A DNA stretch of 53,742 nucleotides from Eggerthellaceae bacterium. Its GTDB lineage: Bacteria; Actinomycetota; Coriobacteriia; Coriobacteriales; Eggerthellaceae. A program made the position numbers and the translations under genes. The stretch lies in NCBI GenBank assembly GCA_017511465.1, contig JAFWJU010000120.1, forward strand, positions 1-53,742. Direction: 5' to 3'. Every line of letters starts with the position of its first letter. Positions within the stretch are counted from its first letter, which is position 1. A model generated the notes under the pieces. It made no database searches. It was not told the origin of the DNA and was given only the letters and a program-made list of their open reading frames with translations. This document shows positions 8,997 through 16,904 of the stretch, one piece after another.

Positions 8997-10799
8997 TTAT
9001 GCTCCAAGGGCTTCCGACGTCTCGAGCCAGACAAGCTCGAGGTCTTCCAGCTGTTGTTTGAAATCGTCGATTTCGCTTTGAATTTCGCCGAGCGCCACGA
9101 AATCGGTGGGGTCCGCTTCGTGAAGGCGCGTTTCGGCATCGGCAATCTTGCCCTGCAGCGTGGTCATTTTCCGTTCGGTCGATAACAGGGTTTTCTTCAG
9201 GGCGCGCTGCTCCTGATTCGAAAGGGAAGCGGCGTCTTGCGCTTTGTTTTGCTTGGCAGGCTCAACGGGAACCTGTTGGGCAGCGTTCTCCTCGGCGGAC
9301 TCTTCCACTATCTTCAGGTACTCGTCGATGCCGCCGGGTAAATGGCGCACGTGCCCGTCGATCAGAGCGTACTGGTTATCGGTCACGCGCTCCATCAGAT
9401 AGCGGTCGTGCGTGACCAGCAGCAACGTGCCCGGCCACCCGTCGAGCAAGTCCTCGACGGCCGCCAGCATGTTGACATCCAAATCGTTACCGGGCTCGTC
9501 CAAGATCAGCACGTTGGGCTCTTCGAGCAGTATCAGCATCAGGGCCAGCCTGCGTTTTTGCCCGCCCGACAAATCGCATACCGGCTCGTTCATGTCGGCA
9601 TTCGAGAAACCCAGGCGCTCGAGCAGTTGCTTGGGCGTCTGGTCGCGCCCGTCAAGCATGATGGCGTGGCCAAAGCGCCCGACCACCTGGCGGACGCGGT
9701 CGTCACCCGCCGCGGTGAGGCTGTCAAGATGCTGGGACAGCACGGCGAACTTCACCGTCCTGCCAATTTTCACGTAACCACTTGTGGGCTTTACCTTGCC
9801 CTGAACGACGTTGAGCAGCGTTGTCTTGCCTGCGCCGTTTTCGCCCACAATGCCGATGCGGTCACCGGGGCCGATGAGCCACTCCACATCGCGCAGCACG
9901 TGGTTGTCGCCATAGCTGACGCTGACGTTTTTCAGGTCGACGACCTGCTTGCCGAGCCTCGTGACGGCCATGCGCTTCAGCTCGAGATCGTTACGCAACG
10001 GCGGCACGTCGGCGATAAGTTCCTGGGCTGCCTTGATGCGGAATTTTTGCTTCGTCGAACGCGCCTGCGCGCCGCGCGATAGCCATGCAAGTTCGCGGCG
10101 CAGCTTGTTTTGACGGCGCTCCTCGGTAACGCGCGCCACGCGATCGCGCTCGACGCGCTGCATGATGTACGCCGAAAACCCGCCCTCGAACGGCTCGATG
10201 CGCCGATCGTGCACTTCCCACATGGACGAGCACACCTCGTCGAGGAACCAGCGGTCGTGCGTTACCACGAGAAGGGCTCCCTGGCCGGGGCGCCACCGCT
10301 GCTTAAGATGCTCGGCCAGCCAGTTGATGGCCCGGACGTCCAAGTGGTTCGTCGGCTCGTCCAGCATGAGCACGTCCCAGTCGCCGACGAGCAGGCGGGC
10401 CAAGTCGACGCGTCGGCGCTGCCCGCCCGACAAGGTGCCGACGGTGGCATCCCAGGGGATGTCTCCAGCGATACCGGCGATTATGGCTCGCGTGCGTGCG
10501 CTTGCGGCCCATTCGTATTCGGGCGCGTCGCCCACGATGGCATGTTCCACCGTGTCGTCGTCGCGAAGGGAATCCCATTGCCCCAGCACGCCGACCGACA
10601 CGCCGTTCGTTCGGATGACACGTCCGCGGTCGGGCTGCACCAGCCCCGCTAGCAGCGACAGGAGCGTTGATTTGCCATCCCCGTTGCGTCCGACGATGCC
10701 GATGCGGTCTCCGGCATCCACGCCAAGCGATACCTCGTCGAACACCGTCTTGCTGGGAAAATCGATTCCCGCTTTCTCGCAACCGAGTAGGAATGCCAT
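8997..10799 (-). CDS. ABC-F family ATPase (Uup/YdiF-like)
   Basis: A soluble protein of 600 residues with two ABC cassettes and no membrane segments, as in ABC-F translation factors. First cassette: Walker A GRNGDGKST, signature LSGGQRRR, Walker B LMLDEPTNHLD. A charged inter-cassette linker follows. Second cassette: GENGAGKTT, LSGGQKRR and LILDEPGNDLD, where glycine replaces the usual threonine. The C-terminal 80 residues look coiled-coil, as in Uup. ABC-F proteins act at the ribosomal E site and some give antibiotic protection; nothing here shows that. It lies 7 bp after the peptidoglycan-binding gene, so probably in one operon with it and the polyprenyl synthetase. Confidence 0.92.
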   Translation of the reverse strand: MAFLLGCEKAGIDFPSKTVFDEVSLGVDAGDRIGIVGRNGDGKSTLLSLLAGLVQPDRGRVIRTNGVSVGVLGQWDSLRDDDTVEHAIVGDAPEYEWAASARTRAIIAGIAGDIPWDATVGTLSGGQRRRVDLARLLVGDWDVLMLDEPTNHLDVRAINWLAEHLKQRWRPGQGALLVVTHDRWFLDEVCSSMWEVHDRRIEPFEGGFSAYIMQRVERDRVARVTEERRQNKLRRELAWLSRGAQARSTKQKFRIKAAQELIADVPPLRNDLELKRMAVTRLGKQVVDLKNVSVSYGDNHVLRDVEWLIGPGDRIGIVGENGAGKTTLLNVVQGKVKPTSGYVKIGRTVKFAVLSQHLDSLTAAGDDRVRQVVGRFGHAIMLDGRDQTPKQLLERLGFSNADMNEPVCDLSGGQKRRLALMLILLEEPNVLILDEPGNDLDVNMLAAVEDLLDGWPGTLLLVTHDRYLMERVTDNQYALIDGHVRHLPGGIDEYLKIVEESAEENAAQQVPVEPAKQNKAQDAASLSNQEQRALKKTLLSTERKMTTLQGKIADAETRLHEADPTDFVALGEIQSEIDDFKQQLEDLELVWLETSEALGA

Positions 10800-10806
10800 T
10801 TCGGAT

Positions 10807-11715
10807 CTAGCGGGCCAGCGCGGCGCAAAGCGCGTCGAGCAGGGTGATGGCGTAATGCTGCATCGAGCGGTCCTCGCCGGCGTCTTCCCACATGGTTCCG
10901 GGAAGCTCGATGGTCAGACGCGGCGGATTCTTGCCTTGTGCCGCCTCGACGGCGGGGGCCATGCGAAGCGCCAGCGTATTATCGGGCTCGAAGCTTACAC
11001 GCGGGGACTGGTCGTCGACCACCGTGTCGCCGGGCAGCGCAATGCGCACGAGCAACATCGAGTCATCTGGGCGGACGAGCAGCGAGTCGGCGCTGACGAT
11101 CTTGGAGCTGGGATTGGTTGCGAGCGAAAGGTTCGACATGCGGGACGCGACGCCTCGCGTGAAATCGTTGGTGCCGAACAGGCAGAGGGCGTTTTCCTCG
11201 AGAACGTCGGCTGCGCGTGCAAAGCCCATGCTCACCTGCAACGAGCTGGGCTTCTTCCCCTCCCACGAATGGTGCAGGTTGCGGATGGCCGCAAACGTGT
11301 ACGCGCCGACTATGCCATCGGACGGCAAGCCCATGTTTCGTTGGAACTTGCGAACGCCCGACTCGGTCGACGCCCCGAAGATGCCGTCCATGTGTCCGCT
11401 GAGGAACCCGAGGGCGCCGAGCGCCTGCTGCAATTCGAGTACGTCATGACCGTGGAAATAGGGCATGCGCAAGTACAGCGTTCGGTCGCCGATGCTGTAC
11501 GACGCGTCGACCAGTGCGGACCACGTGCGCTCATCGACCTCGTCGCCTTCGGGCAAGCCCGCCTGTTCGCGAAACGCCCGCACTGCCGCAGCGGTGCCTT
11601 CGCCGAACACGCCGTCGACGCGCGACTCTTCCAGCAGTTCGATGACCGCCAGCCTTTGCTGGACGTCTTCGACCGCCGCTCCGCTGTCTCCAGGTTTGAT
11701 AGTGCTCATTGCCAT
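10807..11715 (-). CDS. Protein with two peptidoglycan-binding domains and a degenerate C-terminal domain
   Basis: A 302-residue protein with no signal peptide visible. Residues about 1-70 and 80-150 are two PG_binding_1 repeats (LRMPYFHGHDVLELQQALGA and DGIFGASTESGVRKFQRN are typical of the second). The remaining 150 residues are weakly similar in layout to an amidase_3 fold, but the zinc-binding histidines and glutamates of an N-acetylmuramoyl-L-alanine amidase are not recognisable. This layout recalls mycobacterial CwlM, a cytoplasmic regulator with two such domains; that comparison is inference. The start at 11715 is chosen for a GGAG nine bases upstream; the frame is open to 11754. It sits between the polyprenyl synthetase and ABC-F genes. 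Confidence 0.75.
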   Translation of the reverse strand: MAMSTIKPGDSGAAVEDVQQRLAVIELLEESRVDGVFGEGTAAAVRAFREQAGLPEGDEVDERTWSALVDASYSIGDRTLYLRMPYFHGHDVLELQQALGALGFLSGHMDGIFGASTESGVRKFQRNMGLPSDGIVGAYTFAAIRNLHHSWEGKKPSSLQVSMGFARAADVLEENALCLFGTNDFTRGVASRMSNLSLATNPSSKIVSADSLLVRPDDSMLLVRIALPGDTVVDDQSPRVSFEPDNTLALRMAPAVEAAQGKNPPRLTIELPGTMWEDAGEDRSMQHYAITLLDALCAALAR

Positions 11716-11790
11716 GATGACGTTCTCCACTACTTGGCGGAACATGACGGGCACACGATGCCCGTCACTTTCGCTTGCTACATTTTCGCA

Positions 11791-12846
11791 CTACTTCAGG
11801 CGATTGACGAACCAGTCGGCCATTGATACCAGGATGTCACGCGCAGGCGAAGGAGCCACCATGTCGTTCAAGCGGTTCTTTGCAATGCTCGTCAGGTTTT
11901 CCGCATAGCCGCGCGCGTAATCGATGCTGCCCGATTCGGTCATGATATCCACGGCCTCTTTCAGTTCCGCCGGGTCTTTCGTGCGCGACGAAAGCAGCTC
12001 GATGAGCCGATCGCGCTTTGCGCCTTCGAGCTTTTGCAGCGCGTGCACGACGACGAGCGTGCGCTTGCCTTCGGTGATGTCGTCGCGGAAGCCCTTTTTA
12101 GTGGATTCCGCCTGGCCCACGAGGTTCAGAAGGTCGTCTTGAATCTGGAATGCCAAGCCGGTGTCAAGGCCGTAATTCCGCAAGCCCTCGATTTGCGCTT
12201 CGGTGCCGCCACCGACGATGGCGCCGATAGCCAACGGCACGGCTCCCGAGTAATGCGCCGTCTTACACGTGGCCATGACCAGGTAATCCTCGGGAGTGAC
12301 GTCGTAGCGGCCATCGCGCGCCCACCCGATGTCGAGCGCCTGGCCCTCGATCGTCCGGCGCGTCATGTCGATGAGCTCGTTGAGCACGCGCACCTTCGTC
12401 GCATCGTCGAGCAGCGGGTCCTTCGCAACGGTGCCGTTGACCAACTGCAAGCCCAAATCGCCCATGTTGATGGCCAGCCCCAGCCCCTCGCGCAAGTGCA
12501 GGCACGGTTCGCCGCGACGCAACTCGGCATCGTCTGCGATGTCGTCGTGGATGAGCGCTGCGGTGTGGAAATGCTCGATGGCGGCTGCGGCGCTCACCGC
12601 GCGCGACACGTCTCCGCCAACGGCCATGCACGCCGCAAAGCAGATAAGCGGACGATGGCGCTTGCCGCCGTTTTGGCTGAACTCGAGCAGCGGGCCGTAC
12701 AGGTACTTGTCCATATCGGGATGGGTTCCGTGCGGAATGTAGGAGTTGATGACGTCGCCCACACTGCCTGCATGGCGGTCGAGATATTCCTCGAACGATT
12801 TCGGCTGCTCGCCCATGGCTAATAGCTCGTTAAGATCTAAGTTCAT
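11791..12846 (-). CDS. Polyprenyl diphosphate synthetase (trans-isoprenyl transferase)
   Basis: A 351-residue prenyl elongase adding isopentenyl diphosphate to allylic diphosphates. The first aspartate-rich motif is clear in LIHDDIADDAELRRGEP (DDxxD). The second is FQIQDDLLNLVG, with asparagine in place of the last aspartate, a variant also found in some eukaryotic GGPP synthases. Lysine and arginine diphosphate ligands are present near GGKRHRP. Chain length cannot be fixed; quinone or C20-range products are plausible. The ATG at 12846 follows AAGGA by seven bases and is preferred over the ATG at 12861. It heads a leftward operon with the peptidoglycan-binding and ABC-F genes. Confidence 0.9.
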   Translation of the reverse strand: MNLDLNELLAMGEQPKSFEEYLDRHAGSVGDVINSYIPHGTHPDMDKYLYGPLLEFSQNGGKRHRPLICFAACMAVGGDVSRAVSAAAAIEHFHTAALIHDDIADDAELRRGEPCLHLREGLGLAINMGDLGLQLVNGTVAKDPLLDDATKVRVLNELIDMTRRTIEGQALDIGWARDGRYDVTPEDYLVMATCKTAHYSGAVPLAIGAIVGGGTEAQIEGLRNYGLDTGLAFQIQDDLLNLVGQAESTKKGFRDDITEGKRTLVVVHALQKLEGAKRDRLIELLSSRTKDPAELKEAVDIMTESGSIDYARGYAENLTSIAKNRLNDMVAPSPARDILVSMADWFVNRLK

Positions 12847-12882
12847 CGTACGTCCTTGCATGTTTCTCGGAAAATCGTATTC

Positions 12883-12891
12883 ATTCTAGCA
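12883..12891 (-). promoter_or_regulatory. Extended -10 promoter of the polyprenyl synthetase operon
   Basis: Minus-strand TGCTAGAAT, about 36 bases before the ATG at 12846. No good -35. Confidence 0.5.
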
Positions 12892-12950
12892 AACCGCGCT
12901 GAAAGCGTTCTGAACGAATGGGCGGGGAATCCGACTTGTTTTCCTCGCAA

Positions 12951-14189
12951 TTAGCTCTGGCTCGGCTTGCGGTACAGGATCTTGAAAGCGATCGCGCAAA
13001 CCAGCGCCAACAACGCTATGACCGTGAACGCAATCCAAACCGATTGATTCGTTGACGTGCCGTCTGGGCTCGAAAGCGCCACGACGCCGATTGCGAAGAA
13101 CGAGGAGACCGCCGCGCTCAAGTTGACAAGGCCTAAATTCCGCGCGTAGTTCTTGCCGCCGAAACGCTGGCGCATGAATCCCGAGGCAATAACGGGAATG
13201 GCGCTGTACCCGAGTCCGGCAAGCAATGCCGACACGATGTAGACCACGCCGCTACGAGGCGACCCGTCATACGAAATGGCCAACCCCGCTGCAGCGACAA
13301 TCGTGACCACGCTCGCGACGATAATCGTATTGCGCAATCCGCGCCTGTCGAACAGGTTGCCGAAGATGAAGCGGCCAACGCCGTTCATCGTGGACACGAG
13401 CCCCACGACCACGGTCGCCACGGAATCCGCCACGCCCACGGCAAGCGCGCCCTGCTTCGAGCCGCCGATGAGCGTGACGCCTATCGAGATGCAGAGCGTT
13501 GCCCATACGAAATACAGGTAGAACATGGGCGTGGTCAGGGGATTGTCGTTCTCGTACGCACTCTCGTCGATAACCTTCCCGCCGGGCTTGCTGACGATCG
13601 CGTTGATGTTTGCAGGCGCTGATTTCAGGAAGAACGCCATGAACACCGACATCGCAAACGTGACCACGGCCAACACGACGAACATGCCCCGAATGCCGAT
13701 GGCGTTTGCGAGCGAGCCCAGGGGCGTTCCGAATATGAGGGTGCCCAAACCGGCTCCCATCATGAGCATGCCGGACGAGAATCCGATCTTCTCGGGGAAC
13801 CAGCTGTTGGCGCCGGCGATGACCACGATGTAAGACATGCCTCCACCCAAACCGCCCAAAACGCCGTACGCGGCATAGATTCCCACCAAGCTCTTATCAG
13901 CGAACAGGGCGGTTCCGCCGAAGCCCACGAGCGCCAACACGCCCGCGATCAACAGCGTCGTGCGGCTGCCGATGCGGTTGACGATGATGCCGCCGACGAG
14001 CTGGGCGATGCAGAAGCAGATGAGCACGATGTTGAACGTGTTCTGCAATGCGCCTCGATCCCAGCCGAACTCGTTCGCTAGCGGCGTCGCGAAAATGGAC
14101 CATGCGTAAATAAGCCCGAATATCGCCAACGAGATTGTCGACACGATAAGGTAACGGGCGCGTACTCTCTTTACCTCTGCAAGGTCCAT
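12951..14189 (-). CDS. MFS transporter, OFA (oxalate/formate antiporter) type
   Basis: A 412-residue inner-membrane carrier with about twelve hydrophobic segments. The N-terminal half has LAIFGLIYAWSIFATPLANE followed by GGIIVNRIGSRTTLL, an MFS loop 2-3 motif, and GGLGGGMSYIV. This pattern is typical of the OFA/OxlT group. Substrate cannot be read from sequence; small carboxylates such as formate, lactate or pyruvate are common for this group. The open frame extends to 14258 but overlaps tRNA-Leu; ATG 14189 (MDLAEVKRV), with GGGGGA just upstream, is used. It is downstream of and co-directional with tRNA-Leu. Confidence 0.85.
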   Translation of the reverse strand: MDLAEVKRVRARYLIVSTISLAIFGLIYAWSIFATPLANEFGWDRGALQNTFNIVLICFCIAQLVGGIIVNRIGSRTTLLIAGVLALVGFGGTALFADKSLVGIYAAYGVLGGLGGGMSYIVVIAGANSWFPEKIGFSSGMLMMGAGLGTLIFGTPLGSLANAIGIRGMFVVLAVVTFAMSVFMAFFLKSAPANINAIVSKPGGKVIDESAYENDNPLTTPMFYLYFVWATLCISIGVTLIGGSKQGALAVGVADSVATVVVGLVSTMNGVGRFIFGNLFDRRGLRNTIIVASVVTIVAAAGLAISYDGSPRSGVVYIVSALLAGLGYSAIPVIASGFMRQRFGGKNYARNLGLVNLSAAVSSFFAIGVVALSSPDGTSTNQSVWIAFTVIALLALVCAIAFKILYRKPSQS

Positions 14190-14228
14190 CGGTCCCCCAA
14201 TATGCACAACGGAGTTGTCTTGAATGGT

Positions 14229-14311
14229 TGGTAGGAGCGGTGGGACTCGAACCCACATTCCGAAGAGGCGGATTTTAAGTCCGCTGCGTCTGCCAATTCC
14301 GCCACGCTCCC
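14229..14311 (-). tRNA. tRNA-Leu (anticodon UAA)
   Basis: A class II tRNA on the minus strand. The acceptor 5' GGGAGCG pairs with CGCTCCT (one G-U). The anticodon arm is GCGGA-CTTAAAA-TCCGC, giving anticodon TAA. A long variable arm with stem CTC-TTC-GG and the T arm GTGGGTTCGAGTCCCAC follow. The 3' CCA is encoded at 14229-14231. Confidence 0.95.
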
Positions 14312-14320
14312 ACTGAGATT

Positions 14321-14329
14321 ACTTTAGCA
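14321..14329 (-). promoter_or_regulatory. Extended -10 promoter of tRNA-Leu
   Basis: Minus-strand TGCTAAAGT with the tRNA 5' end about ten bases downstream. Confidence 0.5.
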
Positions 14330-14391
14330 CACTGGGGCGGCGCAGCGCGCAACACGACACGCTGTCCCATAAGGGGATACACCTCTTCGGT

Positions 14392-15330
14392 CTATTGCGC
14401 CATTCCCAAGATGATGCCGTGCAGGATGTCGCGCTCGCTCGCCGTGAAGGAATCGACGCCTGCCGCCTCCATGAATTGGCGCATGATGAGCAGGCCCGCG
14501 AGGATGACGGGTGCGCGACCGGGGTCGAGACCCACGATGTGCTGGCGCTCGTCAAGCGTCATGGGCGCGATTCGCTTTATGAGCGCGTCGACGTCGGCGC
14601 TCGTGACAACGGCGCCGTGCACGCGGGAGCTGTCGTAAACCTGCATGTTCTCGCGCATCGACACTATGCTGGTCGCCGTGCCGGCAACCGCTATCAGGCG
14701 ACCGTCGAGGAACCCGTCTGCGCGCAGTTGCTCGAGGTATTCAGAAAACTCCCCGCTTATCCAGGCGCTCGCGCGGTCGAGGTCTTCGACAGTCGGCGGG
14801 TCCTGCGAGAAGAACCGCTCGGTCACGCGGCGGCAACCGACGTTGAACGAATGCGCATGGGCGGGCGTTTCGCCCGCCTGCCCTGCGATGATTTCGGTTG
14901 ATCCGCCACCGATGTCGACCACGCATACCGCTTCGCCGGGAAACGCGGAAGTGGCTCCGGCAAACGACAGCGCGGCTTCTTCCTCGCCCGGAATAACCTC
15001 GGGATACACGCCGAACTCGGCGAGCCTTGCCCTGAAGTCGTCTGCGTTATCGGCATCACGCGAAGCGGATGTGGCGCAAGCCCTCACGGGAACGGGGTCG
15101 TTGCTTGCCATGTCTGCGAGCGCTGCGGAAAAGCGCCCCACCGTGGAGGCGACGCGGTCGATCGACTCGGGCTTCAGATGGCCCGTCTTGTCGACGCCGA
15201 CGCCGAGGTTGCAAATGGCGTAGTCGCGATGGAGTTCTTCGATGCCTCCGGCCTCGTCGACGTCGGCAACGAGCAGCCTGCACGTGACGGTTCCGATGTC
15301 GATAGCGGCGTAGCGACCGGGCTTGTACAT
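14392..15330 (-). CDS. Ppx/GppA family phosphatase (exopolyphosphatase / pppGpp phosphatase)
   Basis: A 312-residue actin-fold phosphatase. The N-terminal phosphate loop YAAIDIGTVTCRLLVAD and the second glycine-rich loop VVDIGGGSTEI are diagnostic, and a VIPGEEEA block matches the family. Members remove terminal phosphate from polyphosphate or convert pppGpp to ppGpp. Length fits the short actinobacterial type without the C-terminal HD-like domain. ATG 15330 is chosen because residues before it do not belong to the fold. The stop codon of the septum protein lies two bases upstream, so the two genes are co-transcribed. Confidence 0.92.
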   Translation of the reverse strand: MYKPGRYAAIDIGTVTCRLLVADVDEAGGIEELHRDYAICNLGVGVDKTGHLKPESIDRVASTVGRFSAALADMASNDPVPVRACATSASRDADNADDFRARLAEFGVYPEVIPGEEEAALSFAGATSAFPGEAVCVVDIGGGSTEIIAGQAGETPAHAHSFNVGCRRVTERFFSQDPPTVEDLDRASAWISGEFSEYLEQLRADGFLDGRLIAVAGTATSIVSMRENMQVYDSSRVHGAVVTSADVDALIKRIAPMTLDERQHIVGLDPGRAPVILAGLLIMRQFMEAAGVDSFTASERDILHGIILGMAQ

Positions 15331-15332
15331 GA

Positions 15333-16019
15333 TTACTCGTAACCGAAGAAGGCGTCGAGGAAGGGCGTGTACCATTCTTCAGGTGCTTTCACCGTGCTGG
15401 AAAGCACATTGGCTTCGATGCCGTCGTTGTCTGCCGCAAGTGCGGTGCCGACGACGTGGTCCGAAAGGCCGGACACGACAGCGACCTGGTCGCCCGACAC
15501 GACATAGCCGTACTTCTGGCGCACGGCGTCTTCCATGCCCGCGTCGCTTGCCAGCGTGTTGTTTTGCGCGTCGAGCGCCTCGTTGCGTTGCGCGATGTAG
15601 GCTTGTTCGGCGACAAGCCTGTCGTTTTCGCGCTGCGCCAGGTAGTACTGCTGCGCAGGCGCATACAAGAACGCGAACAGCAGGACGACGCACAGCACAA
15701 CCGTGCCTAGTTTCAGCGAGCGTGGAGAAACGTTGAGGCTGGAAAGCCATCCGGCAGGATTGATCTTTGCAGACACGGGGCCGGCTTGGGAAGAACGCTG
15801 CATGCGCGTGCTGCGGCGATGCGACGGGCCCATTTTCCCCTTGTAAAGGGCCGCGCGGGGCGCTTGCCCCTCGGCTGCCTCGGACTCTCGACGGGCTTCG
15901 GCAGCATACTGGCGCTCGAACATCTTGTCCGCACGCTCTTTCGAGCGCTTGCGGCGCCTGCGGTCGCGAGCCGTTGCGGTGTTGTTCTGCCTTGCCAAGA
16001 GATTTCGCCCCTCGAGCAT
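15333..16019 (-). CDS. Septum formation initiator family protein (FtsB/DivIC-like)
   Basis: A 228-residue bitopic membrane protein. The first 95 residues are basic and cytoplasmic, followed by one membrane span near 103-122 (TVVLCVVLLFAFLYAPA). A heptad-like stretch (YYLAQRENDRLVAEQAYIAQ) then resembles the periplasmic coiled coil of FtsB/DivIC, which bridges FtsL and FtsQ in the divisome. The motif around RQKYGYVVSGD matches the end of the septum initiator domain. The long basic N terminus is typical of actinobacterial versions. The start at 16019 is the best fit with the promoter at 16064, though no strong Shine-Dalgarno is seen, so the start is uncertain. Confidence 0.8.
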   Translation of the reverse strand: MLEGRNLLARQNNTATARDRRRRKRSKERADKMFERQYAAEARRESEAAEGQAPRAALYKGKMGPSHRRSTRMQRSSQAGPVSAKINPAGWLSSLNVSPRSLKLGTVVLCVVLLFAFLYAPAQQYYLAQRENDRLVAEQAYIAQRNEALDAQNNTLASDAGMEDAVRQKYGYVVSGDQVAVVSGLSDHVVGTALAADNDGIEANVLSSTVKAPEEWYTPFLDAFFGYE

Positions 16020-16063
16020 CGTTGTTCGTTTCGTGTCCTGTGTGATGCGTGGAACCACAGCGA

Positions 16064-16072
16064 AGCATAACA
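16064..16072 (-). promoter_or_regulatory. Extended -10 promoter of the septum protein-Ppx operon
   Basis: Minus-strand TGTTATGCT, about 45 bases before ATG 16019. Confidence 0.5.
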
Positions 16073-16198
16073 CGGATAACGCGTCTGGTGTGGGGAAATC
16101 AATAAACTGTGTGCATTTCGACGCGAAGGGCACAATATAATGCGCATGCCCGCTTCATCGAAGCGGGCATGAGACTTGCTGGCGATATGATAGGGAGC

Positions 16199-16591
16199 TT
16201 ACTCGGGGTCGACAATTCCCAGCTTGTCGATGTAGGCGACCCACTTCTTGAACGACTCGTCGCTAATGGCGTGTTCCATGAGGCACGCCTCGTCTTCGGC
16301 TGTTTCCTCTGGAATACCCAGGCCCTTCGAAAGAAACGCCGTCAGGTAACGATGGCGCTTGTAGACGGCCTGCGCGTACGTATAGCCCTTCTTGGTAAGC
16401 GTGACGTCGCCGTAATACGGCTGTTCTGCGAGCTTCTTTTCCTTAAGGAGTCCAATGGCCTTGTTCACCGAGGCTTTGGAAACGCCCATTTGCTTGGCAA
16501 TGTCGACGGACCTGACCGACTGCTCGGTCGTGCCGCCCAGCATGACGATGGCTTCGAGATAATCCTCGTGCGACATGGATACTTTGTCCAT
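16199..16591 (-). CDS. MntR/DtxR family metal-dependent regulator
   Basis: A 130-residue iron/manganese-dependent repressor. MSHEDYLEAIVML at the N terminus is the MntR opening that supplies metal ligands. A winged helix (VDIAKQMGVSKASVNKAIGLLKEKKL) and a C-terminal dimerisation domain with histidines and glutamates (RHRYLTAFL, EDEACLMEHAIS) follow. There is no SH3-like third domain, so it is MntR-sized rather than DtxR/IdeR-sized. ATG 16591 is preferred over 16594 or 16615 because AAGGAG lies six bases upstream. It has its own extended -10 and lies just downstream of the terminator of a putative short RNA. Confidence 0.88.
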   Translation of the reverse strand: MDKVSMSHEDYLEAIVMLGGTTEQSVRSVDIAKQMGVSKASVNKAIGLLKEKKLAEQPYYGDVTLTKKGYTYAQAVYKRHRYLTAFLSKGLGIPEETAEDEACLMEHAISDESFKKWVAYIDKLGIVDPE

Positions 16592-16618
16592 CATGCACTC
16601 CTTGGTCGATTTCAATTC

Positions 16619-16627
16619 ATGATAACA
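16619..16627 (-). promoter_or_regulatory. Extended -10 promoter of the MntR-like gene
   Basis: Minus-strand TGTTATCAT about 28 bases before the ATG, downstream of the terminator at 16662-16689, so the regulator does not need read-through from the upstream short transcript. Confidence 0.5.
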
Positions 16628-16661
16628 CAGCCCAGAGATTAGCTTTTCATGGGCACAAGCG

Positions 16662-16689
16662 AAAAAAGAGCCGCCTTGAAAGGCAGCTC
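16662..16689 (-). terminator. Rho-independent terminator (leftward)
   Basis: Minus-strand stem GAGCTGCCTT / AAGGCGGCTC (one G-U) followed by six U. It ends a leftward transcript that starts near 16827. Confidence 0.8.
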
Positions 16690-16701
16690 TTGTGCTGTCG
16701 C

Positions 16702-16750
16702 GGCTGGCGAGGGAAGAGAGAGGGGGGTGGGTCCCTCGCCGGCCTTTTTT
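16702..16750 (+). terminator. Rho-independent terminator (rightward)
   Basis: A 13-bp stem GGCTGGCGAGGGA (16702-16714) / TCCCTCGCCGGCC (16732-16744) with a purine-rich loop and six T on the plus strand. It would stop rightward transcription before thrC; in the leftward RNA it forms an internal hairpin. Confidence 0.65.
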
Positions 16751-16761
16751 GCGATGAACGG

Positions 16762-16806
16762 TTAGACGAGAAGAACCTTCACCGCCGGGTCAGTAGCGTT
16801 TGTCAT
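16762..16806 (-). CDS. Putative 14-residue peptide, MTNATDPAVKVLLV
   Basis: A short ORF from ATG 16806 to TAA 16762 inside the leftward short transcript, starting about 20 nt after the predicted transcription start. AAAGGG lies ten bases upstream of the ATG, a loose Shine-Dalgarno. The hydrophobic tail VKVLLV followed by two hairpins resembles a transcription attenuator, but there is no run of one amino acid and no regulated gene in the same transcript before the terminator. It may be chance. Confidence 0.3.
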   Translation of the reverse strand: MTNATDPAVKVLLV

Positions 16807-16833
16807 CGGGGCTTTACCCTTTCGACGATTGTT

Positions 16834-16862
16834 ATCTTAGGTTTACTTTTATGAAGAGTCAA
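16834..16862 (-). promoter_or_regulatory. Strong leftward promoter of the short RNA
   Basis: Minus-strand TTGACT, 17-bp spacer, TAAGAT; predicted start near 16827. One of the closest matches to the housekeeping consensus in the window. The spacer overlaps a 19-bp direct repeat, and a perfect palindrome lies 10 bp upstream of the -35. Confidence 0.75.
16840..16858 (+). repeat. Direct repeat, copy 1 (candidate operator)
   Basis: GGTTTACTTTTATGAAGAG; copy 2 at 16905-16923 differs at four positions. It covers the spacer of the leftward promoter, as an operator would. With the preceding bases it reads TTAGGTTTA, like a DtxR-type half site. Confidence 0.45.
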
Positions 16863-16871
16863 TCCTTTGTT

Positions 16872-16889
16872 ACGAGAAGCGCTTCTCGT
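16872..16889. repeat. Perfect 18-bp palindrome (candidate operator)
   Basis: ACGAGAAGCGCTTCTCGT, a gapless palindrome between thrC and the short RNA promoter. It has no U-tract, so an operator is likelier than a terminator. Confidence 0.5.
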
Positions 16890-16904
16890 TCATAAGTTTT
16901 ACAT

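Larger units (their letters stand above)
16662..16827 (-). ncRNA. Putative short RNA or leader upstream of the MntR-like gene
   Basis: A self-contained leftward transcription unit of about 165 nt. A near-consensus promoter (16834-16862) drives it, a 13-bp hairpin (16702-16744) lies within it and a U-tailed terminator (16662-16689) ends it. It also contains a 14-codon ORF (16762-16806). It could be a small RNA, an attenuator with a leader peptide, or both. No known RNA family is recognised. Confidence 0.5.

Noticed and set aside
10162..11826. A 554-codon open frame opposite the ABC-F and peptidoglycan-binding genes
   Set aside because: Crosses two well-supported genes on the other strand; low-complexity translation.
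14190..14258. Longer MFS reading frame beginning at 14258
   Set aside because: It overlaps tRNA-Leu; the MFS start at 14189 is sufficient.
16649..16765. A 38-codon plus-strand ORF across the two hairpins (MGTSEKRAAL...)
   Set aside because: It spans both terminator stems and has no Shine-Dalgarno; the leftward promoter and terminator explain the region better.
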